From Flavobacterium sp. (GTDB lineage: Bacteria > Bacteroidota > Bacteroidia > Flavobacteriales > Flavobacteriaceae), in contig NZ_JBCNKR010000005.1 in assembly GCF_039595935.1 (NCBI RefSeq), forward strand, positions 372,001 to 436,000: a DNA stretch of 64,000 nt, read 5' to 3'. Below are positions 45,013-54,686 of this stretch, piece after piece. The notes beneath the pieces are model-generated. The model was given only the letters and a program-made list of their open reading frames with translations, was not told the DNA's origin and did not search any database. Position numbers and translations under genes: made by a program. Position 1 is the first letter of the stretch, and each line of letters opens with the position of its first letter.

Positions 45013-46716
45013 TTGAAACGTTTATTTCATACATTACTTTTCTCCTTTATAAGCATATCAGCTTATACACAAAATTTTTATTTAAAAATAAACGGATCTA
45101 ATATCAGCGAAAACAAAACCCTCGACTCATTAAATTACAAAACAGTTCACCCCAATCTAAAATCACTTTTTGACGAAATCACAAACACCTCAAAAAAACT
45201 TTCTAAAGACGGATATTTAGACAACAAACTATTAGAAACCAACAAGATAAACGACAGCACATTTGTCTCTAATTTTGAACTAAAAAAAAGGATAAAAAAC
45301 ATACATATATATATAGGTATAAATAATCATTTTTTTGAAGGAGAAAAAATCCAAAACGACACACTTATCATCCCTTATAATGAGATTGAGAATTACTTAA
45401 ATCAAAAAACAATTAATGCAGAAAAAGCCGGTTTTGCACTTAGTAAAATTAAACTTGAAAATATTCGAAGAAAGAATTTAATAATTTTTGCTGACTTAAA
45501 TTTTAAATCCGAAAAAAAACGGAATGTAAATTCAATTATTCTAAATTACACAAATAGCAATTCTACTTCATTCTTCCCAAAAGGGCACTTAAAACAACTC
45601 AACAAAAAATACTTAAACAAAACTTTTAACCAAACTGTCATAAAACAACTTTATGAAGACATTAATAGTTTTGAATTTGTTTCTCAAACAAAATATCCTG
45701 AAATATTATTCACAAAAGATTCTACAAAAATCTACACTTATATTGAAAAAAGAAAAGCAAACACATTTGACGGATTCGTTGGATTTTCAAATGACGAAAA
45801 CAAAAAAGTAACATTAAGCGGATATTTAGATATTTTACTCATCAACACGCTACATGCTGGCGAAGAATTTTCGTTATATTGGAAAAGCGATGGAAACCAG
45901 CAAAAAACCTTTAACACTAAGCTAGAGATTCCATATATTTTCAAATCATCATTTGGAATAAAAGCCCAATTAAACATTTTCAAACAAGACAGCACTTTTC
46001 AAAACACAAAAACCGCTATCGATCTTGGCTATTATATTAACTATAATTCAAAACTATATTTAGGACATCAATCTACAGAATCCAGTGATATCCAAAACAC
46101 AAACAACACAACTATAAGCGATTTCAACAACTCTTACTTCACGACTTCTTACGAATACAAAAAACCGGATCAACTCAATAGCTTAATGCCCAAAAAGGCT
46201 TTTTTAAATTTTGCAACAGGAATAGGAAAAAGAGAAACAAACAATGATTTAGAAACAGCTGGCACAAGTAAACAATTCTATACAAACCTGAATACAGGAT
46301 ACAATTTTGAACTCAACAAAAAAAATTATATTAACATAAATTCACAAAATTTTTATTTGCAAAGCAAAAACTACATTACGAATGAATTATTTCGTTTTGG
46401 TGGAAATAAGTCAATTCGTGGTTTTTTAGAAAACAGTCTACAAGCAAACTTGGCCGCCACTATTCTTACAGAATACAGATATGTAGTTTCTTCAAATCTT
46501 TATATTAATTCAATACTTGATTATGGAATATATCAAGACTTAACAAGCGTTTCGAACCCAGAGAAAATAAAAAAATTAATAGGAATTGGGATTGGAACAT
46601 CGATACTAACTCCAAACGGATTAATAAATATTAACCTTACAAATGGAGCCAACAAAACACAGGAATTACAATTATATAACACTATCATAAACATATGTTA
46701 TAATGTTAAATTTTGA
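45013..46716 (+). CDS. Omp85/TpsB-like outer-membrane beta-barrel protein
   Basis: The 567-residue protein begins with a signal peptide (MKRLFHTLLFSFISISAYTQ). The N-terminal half has POTRA-like alternating helix/strand character, and the C-terminal half is a beta-barrel with many alternating strands. FRFGGNKSIRGF near residues 464-475 matches the conserved (V)RG(F/Y) loop-6 motif of the Omp85 superfamily. It probably inserts or secretes proteins at the outer membrane, but its client is unknown and it is shorter than BamA. The start is a TTG, with no ATG upstream and the signal peptide beginning right after it. It is divergent from rpsL and 84 bases ahead of susC. Confidence 0.75.
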   Translation: MKRLFHTLLFSFISISAYTQNFYLKINGSNISENKTLDSLNYKTVHPNLKSLFDEITNTSKKLSKDGYLDNKLLETNKINDSTFVSNFELKKRIKNIHIYIGINNHFFEGEKIQNDTLIIPYNEIENYLNQKTINAEKAGFALSKIKLENIRRKNLIIFADLNFKSEKKRNVNSIILNYTNSNSTSFFPKGHLKQLNKKYLNKTFNQTVIKQLYEDINSFEFVSQTKYPEILFTKDSTKIYTYIEKRKANTFDGFVGFSNDENKKVTLSGYLDILLINTLHAGEEFSLYWKSDGNQQKTFNTKLEIPYIFKSSFGIKAQLNIFKQDSTFQNTKTAIDLGYYINYNSKLYLGHQSTESSDIQNTNNTTISDFNNSYFTTSYEYKKPDQLNSLMPKKAFLNFATGIGKRETNNDLETAGTSKQFYTNLNTGYNFELNKKNYININSQNFYLQSKNYITNELFRFGGNKSIRGFLENSLQANLAATILTEYRYVVSSNLYINSILDYGIYQDLTSVSNPEKIKKLIGIGIGTSILTPNGLININLTNGANKTQELQLYNTIINICYNVKF

Positions 46717-46800
46717 CCTTTAACGAAAAAAAAAAATATTTTACTAGGAAAGTTAACAAATTATTAAGAGTTTTGCGATACTAATTCAAAATATTTAAAA

Positions 46801-49800
46801 ATGAAACTAAAGTTCAATGGATTCTTAGTGCTTTTATTAGTACTAGTTGCGCAACTTTCTTTTGCGCAAGAAAGAGCTGTTTCGGGAACAGTTTCTGATA
46901 ATGCAGGAATGCCTTTGCCGGGTGTTAGTGTAATTGTCAAAGGAACAAAATCTGGAACACAAACCGATTTTGATGGTAAATATTCTATCAAAGCTTCATC
47001 AAGCCAAATTTTGGTATTTAGCTACATTGGGATGAAAACCCAAGAAATAGCTGCAACTTCATCAACAGTTAACGTAAAATTAGCTGGAGATGCACAAGAA
47101 CTTGAAAGCGTTGTTGTAACAACAGCTTTAGGTGTTAAAAGAGAGAAAAAATCTCTTGGTTATGCAACACAAGAGGTAAAAGGAGGAGATTTAAGAAATG
47201 GTACTTCTAGCGGTAACTTCTTAAACGAACTTTCTGGAAAAGTTGCGGGTGTTAACATTACAAGAAACTCAAACTTTGGAGGTTCTACAAGTGCAATTTC
47301 TCGTGGGGTTAAAGCTATTGGTCAAAGTAATGAGATGTTAATCGTTATTGATGGTATGCCAATCAACAACGGAAACAATACAAACGACGGAACAACAGCT
47401 CAATCATCTGGAGCTAGAGGATTTGACTATGGTAACAATGCAATGGATATTAACCCAGAGGACATCGAAAGTGTGAACGTGCTGAAAGGTGCTGCTGCAT
47501 CTGCATTATACGGATACTTAGCTGGTAACGGGGTTTTAATGATTACTACTAAAAAAGGTAAAGCTAAAAAAGGATTAGGAATTACAGTTTCATCTGAAGT
47601 AGTAACAGGTTCACCTGACAAAGATACATTCATCAAATATCAGAAAGAATACGGAGCTGGTTACGGTGGTTCTTTTGATACTAGATTTGACCTTGATGGC
47701 GATGGCACAGTAGACGAAGTTGTTTATATGGGGGATGATGCCTCTGTGGGAGATCGTTTCGATCCTTCTATAAATGTTTATCAATGGGATGCTTTTTCTG
47801 CATATCCAGGAAATGAAAACTACGGAAAAAAAACACCTTGGAAAGCTGCTGCGAATGATCCGTTTAAATTCTTCAAAAATTCTCTTTCATTAGTAAACAG
47901 TATCTCTTTTGAGGATGGTAACGATAAAACGAATCTTGTTTTTAACTACACAAACACTAAACAAACTGGTATTTTACCAAATAGTGAATTAAGAAAAAAC
48001 AACTTCAGTTTAAAATTAAACCACCAATTTTCTGATAGATTATCTCTTAGTACTTTTGCTAACTTTTCAGCACAAGAAACTATGGGTAGAAACATGACTG
48101 GTTACAGCGACAACATGATCTCTGGTTTCCGTCAATGGTGGCAAACTAACGTTGATATTAAACAACTTGAACAAGCTTACAACGCTTCAGGCGGACAAAA
48201 CATCACTTGGAATAGAAAATCTATCGAAGATGGAAGTCCTGCTTACTGGAACAACCCTTATTTTGAGCGTTACAAAAACTATCAAAATGACAGCAGAAAT
48301 CGTTTCATAGGTTATGCAAACTTTACATACAAAATTGCTGACTGGGTTTCTGCAACTGCAAAAATCTCTACAGATACTTACTCTGAAATTCGTGAAGAAA
48401 GAGTTGCTGTAGGATCTGTATCAAAAACTTTTGGTATCAATGCTCTTGATGAGACATCTGGTTACCAACGTTACAATGGTAACTTCTCTGAGCAAAACTA
48501 TGATATCCTTCTTAACTTCAAACACAATTTTGGTGAAAACTTTAATTTAACAGGAGTTGCAGGGGGTACAATAAGAAACACTTATTTCAACCAAATTACT
48601 GCTTCTACTCAAGGAGGTCTTATCATTCCTGGAATATACAGTTTATCAAACTCTAAAGCTGCTAGCCCATACCCATATGAAAGAGAAACTACAGCATCTG
48701 TTAATAGTTACTATGCTTCTGCCTCATTAGGATATTTAGATACTTATTTTATTGATGCAACATTACGTAGAGATGCGTTTTCAAACTTACCTTCTGATGA
48801 CAACAACTTATGGAGTAAATCTATTTCTGGAAGCTGGGTATTCTCAAAAAATATTGACGCAAGCTGGTTATCTTTTGGTAAATTAAGAGGAGGTTACTCT
48901 GAGAGTCCACTTGGAACACCACCTTTGGCATTAGTTGATACATATACTAAATATGATCCATTCAACAATAACCAAATGTATTCTGTTAACTCAATTAAAA
49001 ACAACCCAGATTTAAGACCTATCAAAACAAATACTTATGAAGCTGGTCTTGAGATGCAATTCTTAAACAGAAGAGTTGGTTTTGACGTGAGTGTGTACAA
49101 AAACATAAATGACGGAGAAGCTGTAAGAGTACCTTATTCAACTGCTACAGGTTATACTTCTAAATATGTAAACGCAGCAACAATTGAAAATAAAGGTATT
49201 GAGGTTCAGTTTAATGCAACTCCAGTAAAAACTAACAATTTTGCTTGGGACATCAATGTAAACTGGTCTAAAAACGAAAATGAAGTAACAGCTTTAGCTG
49301 ATGGTGTAACAAACTTACAAGTTGCTTCATTCCCTGGTACGGTAACTTTAAATGCTGTTGTTGGACAACCATTTGGAGTATTAAAAGGAACAGATTATAC
49401 TTATACTGCAGATGGACAAAAAGTTGTTAACCCAACAACTGGAAGATATGTAATCAATACTTCAACAAATAACATTATTGGAAATATCAATCCTGATTGG
49501 ATTGGAGGTGTACGTAATAAATTTACATACAAAAGCTTCTCATTCAGCTTCTTAATTGATGTGAAACATGGAGGAGATATTTTCTCTACAGATCAATGGT
49601 ATGGTGTTGGTACTGGTTTAACAGCTGGAACTGTTGGAAACAACGACTTAGGTAATCCAAAAAGAAACACACAAGCTAATGGTGGTGGTGTTATTCTTCC
49701 AGGTGTATACGCTGATGGAACTCCAAATACAACAAGAACTGATTATGTTTATTTAGCTCAAGGTGCTGTAACTAACGCTTATACAAACGGACCAAGAAGT

Positions 49801-50061
49801 CAATATGTATATGATGCTAGTTTTGTTAAACTAAGAGAAGTTAATATTACTTATTCTTTACCTACTTCATTAGTACAAAAAATGAAATTAGTAGATGCTA
49901 AAATCTCACTTATTGGATCTAACTTATGGATAATTGACAAAAATCTTCCAGATGCAGACCCAGAAAGTGGATTAGGATCTAATTTAGGATCTCAAGGACT
50001 TTCTATCGGTTCTTTACCAACAACTAGAAATATTGGTTGTAACTTAACAATAAAATTCTAA
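46801..50061 (+). CDS. SusC/RagA-family TonB-dependent outer-membrane transporter
   Basis: This protein of 1086 residues has a signal peptide (ending around LSFAQ) and a carboxypeptidase-regulatory-like domain (VSGTVSDNAGMPLPGVSV, TDFDGKYSI). The TonB plug follows, with DINPEDIESVNVLKGAAASALYG and MITTKKGK, and then a 22-strand barrel that ends in CNLTIKF with a terminal Phe. It imports a nutrient across the outer membrane with its SusD partner. No STN signalling domain precedes the plug, so no direct anti-sigma link is expected. No glycosidase, peptidase or regulator is adjacent, so the substrate is unclear. Peptides, as for RagAB, are a possibility. Confidence 0.92.
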   Translation: MKLKFNGFLVLLLVLVAQLSFAQERAVSGTVSDNAGMPLPGVSVIVKGTKSGTQTDFDGKYSIKASSSQILVFSYIGMKTQEIAATSSTVNVKLAGDAQELESVVVTTALGVKREKKSLGYATQEVKGGDLRNGTSSGNFLNELSGKVAGVNITRNSNFGGSTSAISRGVKAIGQSNEMLIVIDGMPINNGNNTNDGTTAQSSGARGFDYGNNAMDINPEDIESVNVLKGAAASALYGYLAGNGVLMITTKKGKAKKGLGITVSSEVVTGSPDKDTFIKYQKEYGAGYGGSFDTRFDLDGDGTVDEVVYMGDDASVGDRFDPSINVYQWDAFSAYPGNENYGKKTPWKAAANDPFKFFKNSLSLVNSISFEDGNDKTNLVFNYTNTKQTGILPNSELRKNNFSLKLNHQFSDRLSLSTFANFSAQETMGRNMTGYSDNMISGFRQWWQTNVDIKQLEQAYNASGGQNITWNRKSIEDGSPAYWNNPYFERYKNYQNDSRNRFIGYANFTYKIADWVSATAKISTDTYSEIREERVAVGSVSKTFGINALDETSGYQRYNGNFSEQNYDILLNFKHNFGENFNLTGVAGGTIRNTYFNQITASTQGGLIIPGIYSLSNSKAASPYPYERETTASVNSYYASASLGYLDTYFIDATLRRDAFSNLPSDDNNLWSKSISGSWVFSKNIDASWLSFGKLRGGYSESPLGTPPLALVDTYTKYDPFNNNQMYSVNSIKNNPDLRPIKTNTYEAGLEMQFLNRRVGFDVSVYKNINDGEAVRVPYSTATGYTSKYVNAATIENKGIEVQFNATPVKTNNFAWDINVNWSKNENEVTALADGVTNLQVASFPGTVTLNAVVGQPFGVLKGTDYTYTADGQKVVNPTTGRYVINTSTNNIIGNINPDWIGGVRNKFTYKSFSFSFLIDVKHGGDIFSTDQWYGVGTGLTAGTVGNNDLGNPKRNTQANGGGVILPGVYADGTPNTTRTDYVYLAQGAVTNAYTNGPRSQYVYDASFVKLREVNITYSLPTSLVQKMKLVDAKISLIGSNLWIIDKNLPDADPESGLGSNLGSQGLSIGSLPTTRNIGCNLTIKF

Positions 50062-50064
50062 GCT

Positions 50065-51531
50065 ATGAAAAATAGACTAATAATATTAATCTCATTCATT
50101 ACCTTATTTTCATCATGCTCTGATGATTTCGGGAATATGAATCAAGACACCAAAAACCCTACCACTACTTCTCCTGAGTTTTTATTTACAAATGCTGAGA
50201 AATTCATGGTAGATCAGGTTACTAGTACATCAGTTAACTTTAATGTTTTCAGATTGTATGCTCAACAATGGACAGAAGTACAATATCCACAAGAAACTCA
50301 ATATGACCTTACTGGACGTACTATTCCAGATCGTCACTGGGCAACATACTACCGTGATGTATTAAAAGATTTTAAAGAAGCTAAAACTCTTTTAATTGAA
50401 CAAAAAGCTGCATATACTGGAGCACCAGAAGGGTTAATTGTTTTTGATAATAAAATTGCAATTATAGACATCTTATCATCTTATTGCTATGGGATTTTAG
50501 TTGATACTTTTGGTGATGTTCCTTACACAGAGGCTTTAGACATTGATGGTCATCCACAACCAAAATACGATGATGCACAAACAATCTACAGAGATCTTCT
50601 TGCTGTATTAACTGCAGCATCTCATAAATTAGATCAAAGTGCAGAAAGCTACGGAGATGCTGATCTTATTTATGGTGGAGATACTGCTAAATGGGCAAAA
50701 TTCGCTAACTCTCTACGTTTCAGAATGGCCATCATGATGGACGATGTTGATCATGCTTATGCAAGTACACAAGCTTTAGCAGCTCAAACTGATGGACTAA
50801 TTTTAGATAGTGCTGATGGAGCTTACATGCCTTATGCTACAAATACAACAAATAATAACCCATTGTATTTAGACTTAGTGGCAAGTGGTCGTAACGACTT
50901 TATTCCAGCAGATACATTTGTAAACAAAATGAACGCTCTTTCTGATCCAAGAAGAGCTAAGTTCTTCACTGAATACCCAGTAGGTTCTGGTCTTTATAAA
51001 GGTGGTGTTTACGGATCTGTTAACGTTTATGGTAGTTTTTCTCACATAAATGAAACATTGAAAGATCCTGTATATCCAGGTGTAATTTTCACTTATTCTG
51101 AAGTAGAATTTTTATTAGCTGAAGCTGTGGAAAGAGGTATTGCTGTTGGTGGTACTGCTGAATCTCACTATAATGCTGCTGTAACTGCATCTTTAGAAGA
51201 TTGGGGAGTAACTAGTGCTGCTATTACTACTTATTTAGCTAGAACTGATGTTGCTTATGCAACAGCTACAGGAACTTGGAAACAAAAAATTGGAGAACAA
51301 TCTTGGATTGCATACTACAACAGAGGATTTGAAGCGTGGACATCTTACAGAAGATTAGATTTCCCAGTTTTATTACCTCCTGCATCAACTTTTGGAGATA
51401 TTAAAGAAGTTCCTAAACGTTATTCTTACCCTGGTATTGAACAGACCTTAAATGCAGCTAATTTACAAGCAGCTGTTGCTAAACTTGGCAATAACAATGT
51501 TACAACTAAATTATTCTGGGATAAATTCTAA
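50065..51531 (+). CDS. SusD/RagB-family substrate-binding lipoprotein
   Basis: The 488-residue lipoprotein has a lipobox Cys (FSSC at residues 16-19) and the SusD-like-2 N-terminal segment MNQDTKNPTTTSPEFLFTNAE. FGDVPYTEAL, a TPR-rich helical body and the C-terminal WIAYYNRGFEAWTSYRRLDFP, typical of this group, follow. It caps the SusC barrel on the cell surface and captures the ligand. It starts three bases after the susC stop. A strong terminator follows at 51552-51588, so the pair forms a compact two-gene unit. Confidence 0.92.
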   Translation: MKNRLIILISFITLFSSCSDDFGNMNQDTKNPTTTSPEFLFTNAEKFMVDQVTSTSVNFNVFRLYAQQWTEVQYPQETQYDLTGRTIPDRHWATYYRDVLKDFKEAKTLLIEQKAAYTGAPEGLIVFDNKIAIIDILSSYCYGILVDTFGDVPYTEALDIDGHPQPKYDDAQTIYRDLLAVLTAASHKLDQSAESYGDADLIYGGDTAKWAKFANSLRFRMAIMMDDVDHAYASTQALAAQTDGLILDSADGAYMPYATNTTNNNPLYLDLVASGRNDFIPADTFVNKMNALSDPRRAKFFTEYPVGSGLYKGGVYGSVNVYGSFSHINETLKDPVYPGVIFTYSEVEFLLAEAVERGIAVGGTAESHYNAAVTASLEDWGVTSAAITTYLARTDVAYATATGTWKQKIGEQSWIAYYNRGFEAWTSYRRLDFPVLLPPASTFGDIKEVPKRYSYPGIEQTLNAANLQAAVAKLGNNNVTTKLFWDKF

Positions 51532-51551
51532 TTCTATTCCAAATTAATACT

Positions 51552-51588
51552 AAAAGCCACTCCGTTCATTCGGGGTGGTTTTTTTTTA
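51552..51588 (+). terminator. Intrinsic terminator after susD
   Basis: CCACTCCG and CGGGGTGG form an eight-base-pair stem (one G-T pair) with a six-base loop, followed by a ten-base T-run. It starts about 20 bases past the susD stop. Confidence 0.9.
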
Positions 51589-51603
51589 TATAAACATTAT
51601 ACC

Positions 51604-51611
51604 TATATTTG
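51604..51611 (+). promoter_or_regulatory. -7 element of rlmB, placed for a leaderless transcript
   Basis: TATATTTG ends only four bases before the rlmB ATG at 51616. With the usual start point several bases after this box, the mRNA would begin at or next to the ATG. The upstream -33 area is the T-run of the susD terminator and shows no TTG. Confidence 0.45.
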
Positions 51612-51615
51612 CCCT

Positions 51616-52350
51616 ATGGAAAAAGAACATCAAATATTTGGTATTAGAGCCATTATAGAAGCGATACAAGCTGGTCAGGAAGTTGACAAAGTATTTATAC
51701 AAAAAGAGATTTCCGGAGAATTAATGAAAGACTTAATGAAGGTAATGAAACGTGCCAACATTAATTTCTCTTATGTACCTGTGGAAAAATTAAACAGATT
51801 AACACCAAACAATCATCAAGGTGCTGTTGCTACAATTTCACCTATTGGATTTATTGATATTGAACATTTAGTTGAATCAACAATTGCATCTGGATTGAAA
51901 CCATTATTTTTAATATTAGACCAAATTTCTGATGCAAGGAATTTTGGCGCAATAATCAGAACTGCAGAATGTACTGGAGTTAATGGAATCATTATACAAA
52001 AAGCAGGATCGGCACCTGTAAACGGAGATACTGTAAAAACATCTGCCGGTGCAGTATTTAATGTTCCTATTTGTAAAGTAGAGCACATCAAAGACGCCAT
52101 ATTTTATTTACAAGGTTCCGGAATAAAAACGGTTGCTGCCACAGAAAAAACAGATCAAAACATCTATGACCTCTCACTTAATGAACCTTTGGCTATTATA
52201 ATGGGATCAGAAGACCGAGGAATTAATCCATCTGTTCTTAAAATTGTAGATGAGAAAGCAAAATTACCAATGTTCGGATCAATAGGATCTCTCAATGTAT
52301 CTGTTGCCTGCGGTGCATTTTTATACGAAACTGTACGTCAAAGAAGTTAA
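51616..52350 (+). CDS. rlmB: 23S rRNA (guanosine-2'-O-)-methyltransferase RlmB
   Basis: The 244-residue SPOUT methyltransferase has an N-terminal L30e-like substrate-binding domain (FGIRAIIEAI, NHQGAVATIS) and a C-terminal SpoU/TrmH domain. Its three motifs are SDARNFGAIIRTAECTG, LAIIMGSEDRGI and GSIGSLNVSVACGAFLYE. RlmB methylates G2251 of the 23S rRNA P-loop in E. coli. Another TrmH-family target cannot be excluded by eye. Confidence 0.9.
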   Translation: MEKEHQIFGIRAIIEAIQAGQEVDKVFIQKEISGELMKDLMKVMKRANINFSYVPVEKLNRLTPNNHQGAVATISPIGFIDIEHLVESTIASGLKPLFLILDQISDARNFGAIIRTAECTGVNGIIIQKAGSAPVNGDTVKTSAGAVFNVPICKVEHIKDAIFYLQGSGIKTVAATEKTDQNIYDLSLNEPLAIIMGSEDRGINPSVLKIVDEKAKLPMFGSIGSLNVSVACGAFLYETVRQRS

Positions 52351-52394
52351 ATAGTATTACGAGAATTAGGATTGACAAATAAATACTAAATTTT

Positions 52395-53195
52395 ATGTCT
52401 CTTAAACCTAATCATATCTTACTAGTAAAAAAAATATGCCCAATACTTGCAATTATTTTAATGTCAAGTATTGGCTATGGACAAACTATACACTACAGTC
52501 AATTTTGGGGAGAAGTTCAGTTTAACAGAACTATAACTGAAAAATGGTCAACTGAACTTGATTTAGGAACCAGTTACAGCAGTGCGGAATCATCTCCCAA
52601 TATGTTTGAAAAAAACACTCAGAGATCATTTAGAGCATGGGGACATTTTTATCTCACTCCTCGCTGGAAGTTATCATCTTTTATCGCTTATTACAACAAC
52701 AAAGATGTTCCGGAAATTGGTCAGTTTGAATCTCCTGAATGGCGATTTGCTTTACAGGGAGTTTACTACTTCCATAAAACCGGATATACATTAAGTACAA
52801 GAATGAGAACTGAACTTCGTCACATGAAAAACGAAGATGATACTTATGAAAATGTAATTCGTTATCGGCAGCAAATTAAATATTTACAACCTATTAATAG
52901 CAAAGTTCTTCGTTCAGGAGTAGTTTATGCAATTGCTTCAGATGAGCTTTTCTTTAAATCCGGAACCAAAGTAACAGGCTTAAGCTTCTTTGACAGAAAC
53001 AGACTAAATATAGGTGCTGGATATTTATTTACAGATGATATTCAAATTGAGATAACTTATGCCAATGAATACCTGCCAAGAGATAATGGAAATCAAATCA
53101 TAAATGCCGCATCTTTAACTCTTAGCTTTAACAACCTTTTTAAAAATTTAAATAAAAAGTTTCTACACAAACCTGAACCAGTTTCAGAAGACTAA
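52395..53195 (+). CDS. DUF2490 family outer-membrane beta-barrel protein
   Basis: This protein of 266 residues has an N-terminal hydrophobic signal segment (ILAIILMSSIGYGQ) and then repeated amphipathic strands with the DUF2490 features HYSQFWGEVQFNRTI, RWKLSSFIAYY and IRYRQQIKYLQP. The family is predicted to form small outer-membrane barrels, and no function is established. It lies 44 bases after rlmB and converges with the next gene, leaving a three-base gap. No terminator is visible between them. Confidence 0.75.
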   Translation: MSLKPNHILLVKKICPILAIILMSSIGYGQTIHYSQFWGEVQFNRTITEKWSTELDLGTSYSSAESSPNMFEKNTQRSFRAWGHFYLTPRWKLSSFIAYYNNKDVPEIGQFESPEWRFALQGVYYFHKTGYTLSTRMRTELRHMKNEDDTYENVIRYRQQIKYLQPINSKVLRSGVVYAIASDELFFKSGTKVTGLSFFDRNRLNIGAGYLFTDDIQIEITYANEYLPRDNGNQIINAASLTLSFNNLFKNLNKKFLHKPEPVSED

Positions 53196-53198
53196 AGC

Positions 53199-53696
53199 TT
53201 ACTTTTCTTCTTTTTTTAAAAAACAGGCAAGCTGTTTCTTTATTTCATCTTTGTGAAGTTTAAAATTATAATCACGAATAAATTCCGTTCCTTTCATATT
53301 AATTGTAGCCACAATAGCCTCAAATTTAGAAAAAGCATCGATGTCTTTATTATCAATCATATACAAAACCTGCATTATCGAATCATTTTGTATATACTGC
53401 GTGTCATAATGCGTCAATTTATATTCTTGATTATTTGCTAAACGAATCGTCAAATCATCTGTTATTTTTTTCCCAACTTTTTTTTCTGGAAAAGGTATCG
53501 GCTGTAACGCAACGAAGTAATTCTCTTTATCAGTTACAATATTAATTTTTAACGACTTAGATTTGGTTGTGTAAAAAACTGCCGGATCAAAATAATAGAC
53601 CATAGAACCATCTGCAAGAATCCTGTTCTTTATATCACATTGTGCAAAAGATTCTACAGATATTATAACCGAAATTATCAAAAAGATCTTTTTCAT
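53199..53696 (-). CDS. Secreted hypothetical protein
   Basis: I do not recognise this 165-residue protein. It has a clear signal peptide (MKKIFLIISVIISVESFAQ) and two Cys residues, near the N-terminus of the mature part (QCDIKN) and near the C-terminus (KQLACFLKK), which could form a disulfide. The rest is mixed alpha/beta with no transmembrane segment, so it is probably periplasmic. It is preceded by a TTTG-N21-TAAATTTG promoter. Confidence 0.7.
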   Translation of the reverse strand: MKKIFLIISVIISVESFAQCDIKNRILADGSMVYYFDPAVFYTTKSKSLKINIVTDKENYFVALQPIPFPEKKVGKKITDDLTIRLANNQEYKLTHYDTQYIQNDSIMQVLYMIDNKDIDAFSKFEAIVATINMKGTEFIRDYNFKLHKDEIKKQLACFLKKEEK

Positions 53697-53727
53697 GATG
53701 TTATTTGAAAAAATTAAACTCTTCTTA

Positions 53728-53760
53728 CAAATTTAATCATTTTAGGTTGATGTTTTCAAA
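53728..53760 (-). promoter_or_regulatory. Promoter of the secreted hypothetical (TTTG-N21-TAAATTTG)
   Basis: On the minus strand TTTG (53760-53757) is followed after 21 bases by TAAATTTG (53735-53728), about 31 bases ahead of the ATG. The -33 box lies just ahead of the rhomboid gene's stop codon. Confidence 0.55.
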
Positions 53761-53763
53761 CAA

Positions 53764-54528
53764 TCATTCTTTATCTTCTGATTCTGTTTTAGTTACAATA
53801 TAATTCACTATAACATTAGAATTAAAATAAGGATCTGAAAATTGATTTTCTTCTTCCTCAATTTCGGTATTGACAAAATTTCCGTTTTCATCAAAATGTT
53901 TCATAAAAGGATCTTCTGACGGATCAAAATCAGGTCTTTGCCAATCGTAAATTATGGGCTTTGTATATTCTGGAGTTTTATAATACATAGAAAGTCCAAA
54001 ACCAGTTATAAATCCGGCCAAATGTCCTTCCCATGATATTCCGGCATCAACATCTGGAAATACATACCAGATCATTCCTCCATAAAGTAAAACAACTGAA
54101 AACGAAAGAGCAACTAAGCGATAATATTTTGTTTGAATTCCTTTAAAAAAAATAAAACTCACCAAAACATAAATTAATCCACTTGCCCCTATGTGAAAAT
54201 TTTCGCGGCCAATAAGCCAGGTTAATAATCCTGAAAATAAAATACCGAAACAAATTACGGAAACTGACTGCTTAGGATAAAAATACTGCAAAGCTGGCAA
54301 TAAGACTAAAAGAGGAATTGTGTTATTATACAAATGATCCATATTTTCATGGATAAAGGGACTAAACAAAACACCTTGCAACCCCGAGAAATCTCTAGGA
54401 TAAATTCCGTGTCGGTAAAAGTCAAAATCGAATCGAATCTGCATCCAATAAATAACCCATATAAAAAGGATAAAAAATAATGGAAGCCCGATTACAGCAT
54501 TTGAAAATTTAAACTGGTTATCATTCAT
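53764..54528 (-). CDS. Rhomboid-family intramembrane serine protease
   Basis: The 254-residue protein has six predicted membrane segments and the rhomboid catalytic pair: Ser in HIGASGLIY and His in WEGHLAGFITGF. HENMDHLYNN in the second membrane region matches the conserved His/Asn part of the oxyanion site. Rhomboids cleave transmembrane substrates in the inner membrane. The start chosen is ATG at 54528 (MNDNQFKF). A TTG at 54537 would add three residues. The C-terminal cytoplasmic tail is acidic. Substrates are unknown. Confidence 0.87.
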   Translation of the reverse strand: MNDNQFKFSNAVIGLPLFFILFIWVIYWMQIRFDFDFYRHGIYPRDFSGLQGVLFSPFIHENMDHLYNNTIPLLVLLPALQYFYPKQSVSVICFGILFSGLLTWLIGRENFHIGASGLIYVLVSFIFFKGIQTKYYRLVALSFSVVLLYGGMIWYVFPDVDAGISWEGHLAGFITGFGLSMYYKTPEYTKPIIYDWQRPDFDPSEDPFMKHFDENGNFVNTEIEEEENQFSDPYFNSNVIVNYIVTKTESEDKE

Positions 54529-54659
54529 AAACTTCAATTAAAGATATACAGTTGTCATCAAAAAACTATCCAAACAAAAATTACTGATAATTTGTCAGTG
54601 TATGCATTTGTGTTAATGTTACAAATTAGAACAGTATAAATCTTTTCGTATAATAAATT

Positions 54660-54667
54660 TAGATTTG
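54660..54667 (+). promoter_or_regulatory. Putative -7 element of rarA
   Basis: TAGATTTG fits TAnnTTTG and ends 19 bases before the rarA ATG. No good -33 TTG is seen at the expected spacing. Confidence 0.4.
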
Positions 54668-54686
54668 AAAATAGTAATTTTACAAA

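Noticed and set aside
46717..46800. Promoter for susC (GAGTTTTG near 46770)
   Set aside because: The box lacks the T of TAnnTTTG and no TTG is found at the right distance, so it was not listed.
54581..54600. ACTGA/TCAGT inverted repeat ahead of rarA
   Set aside because: Five base pairs with no position relative to a convincing promoter is within chance for AT-rich DNA.
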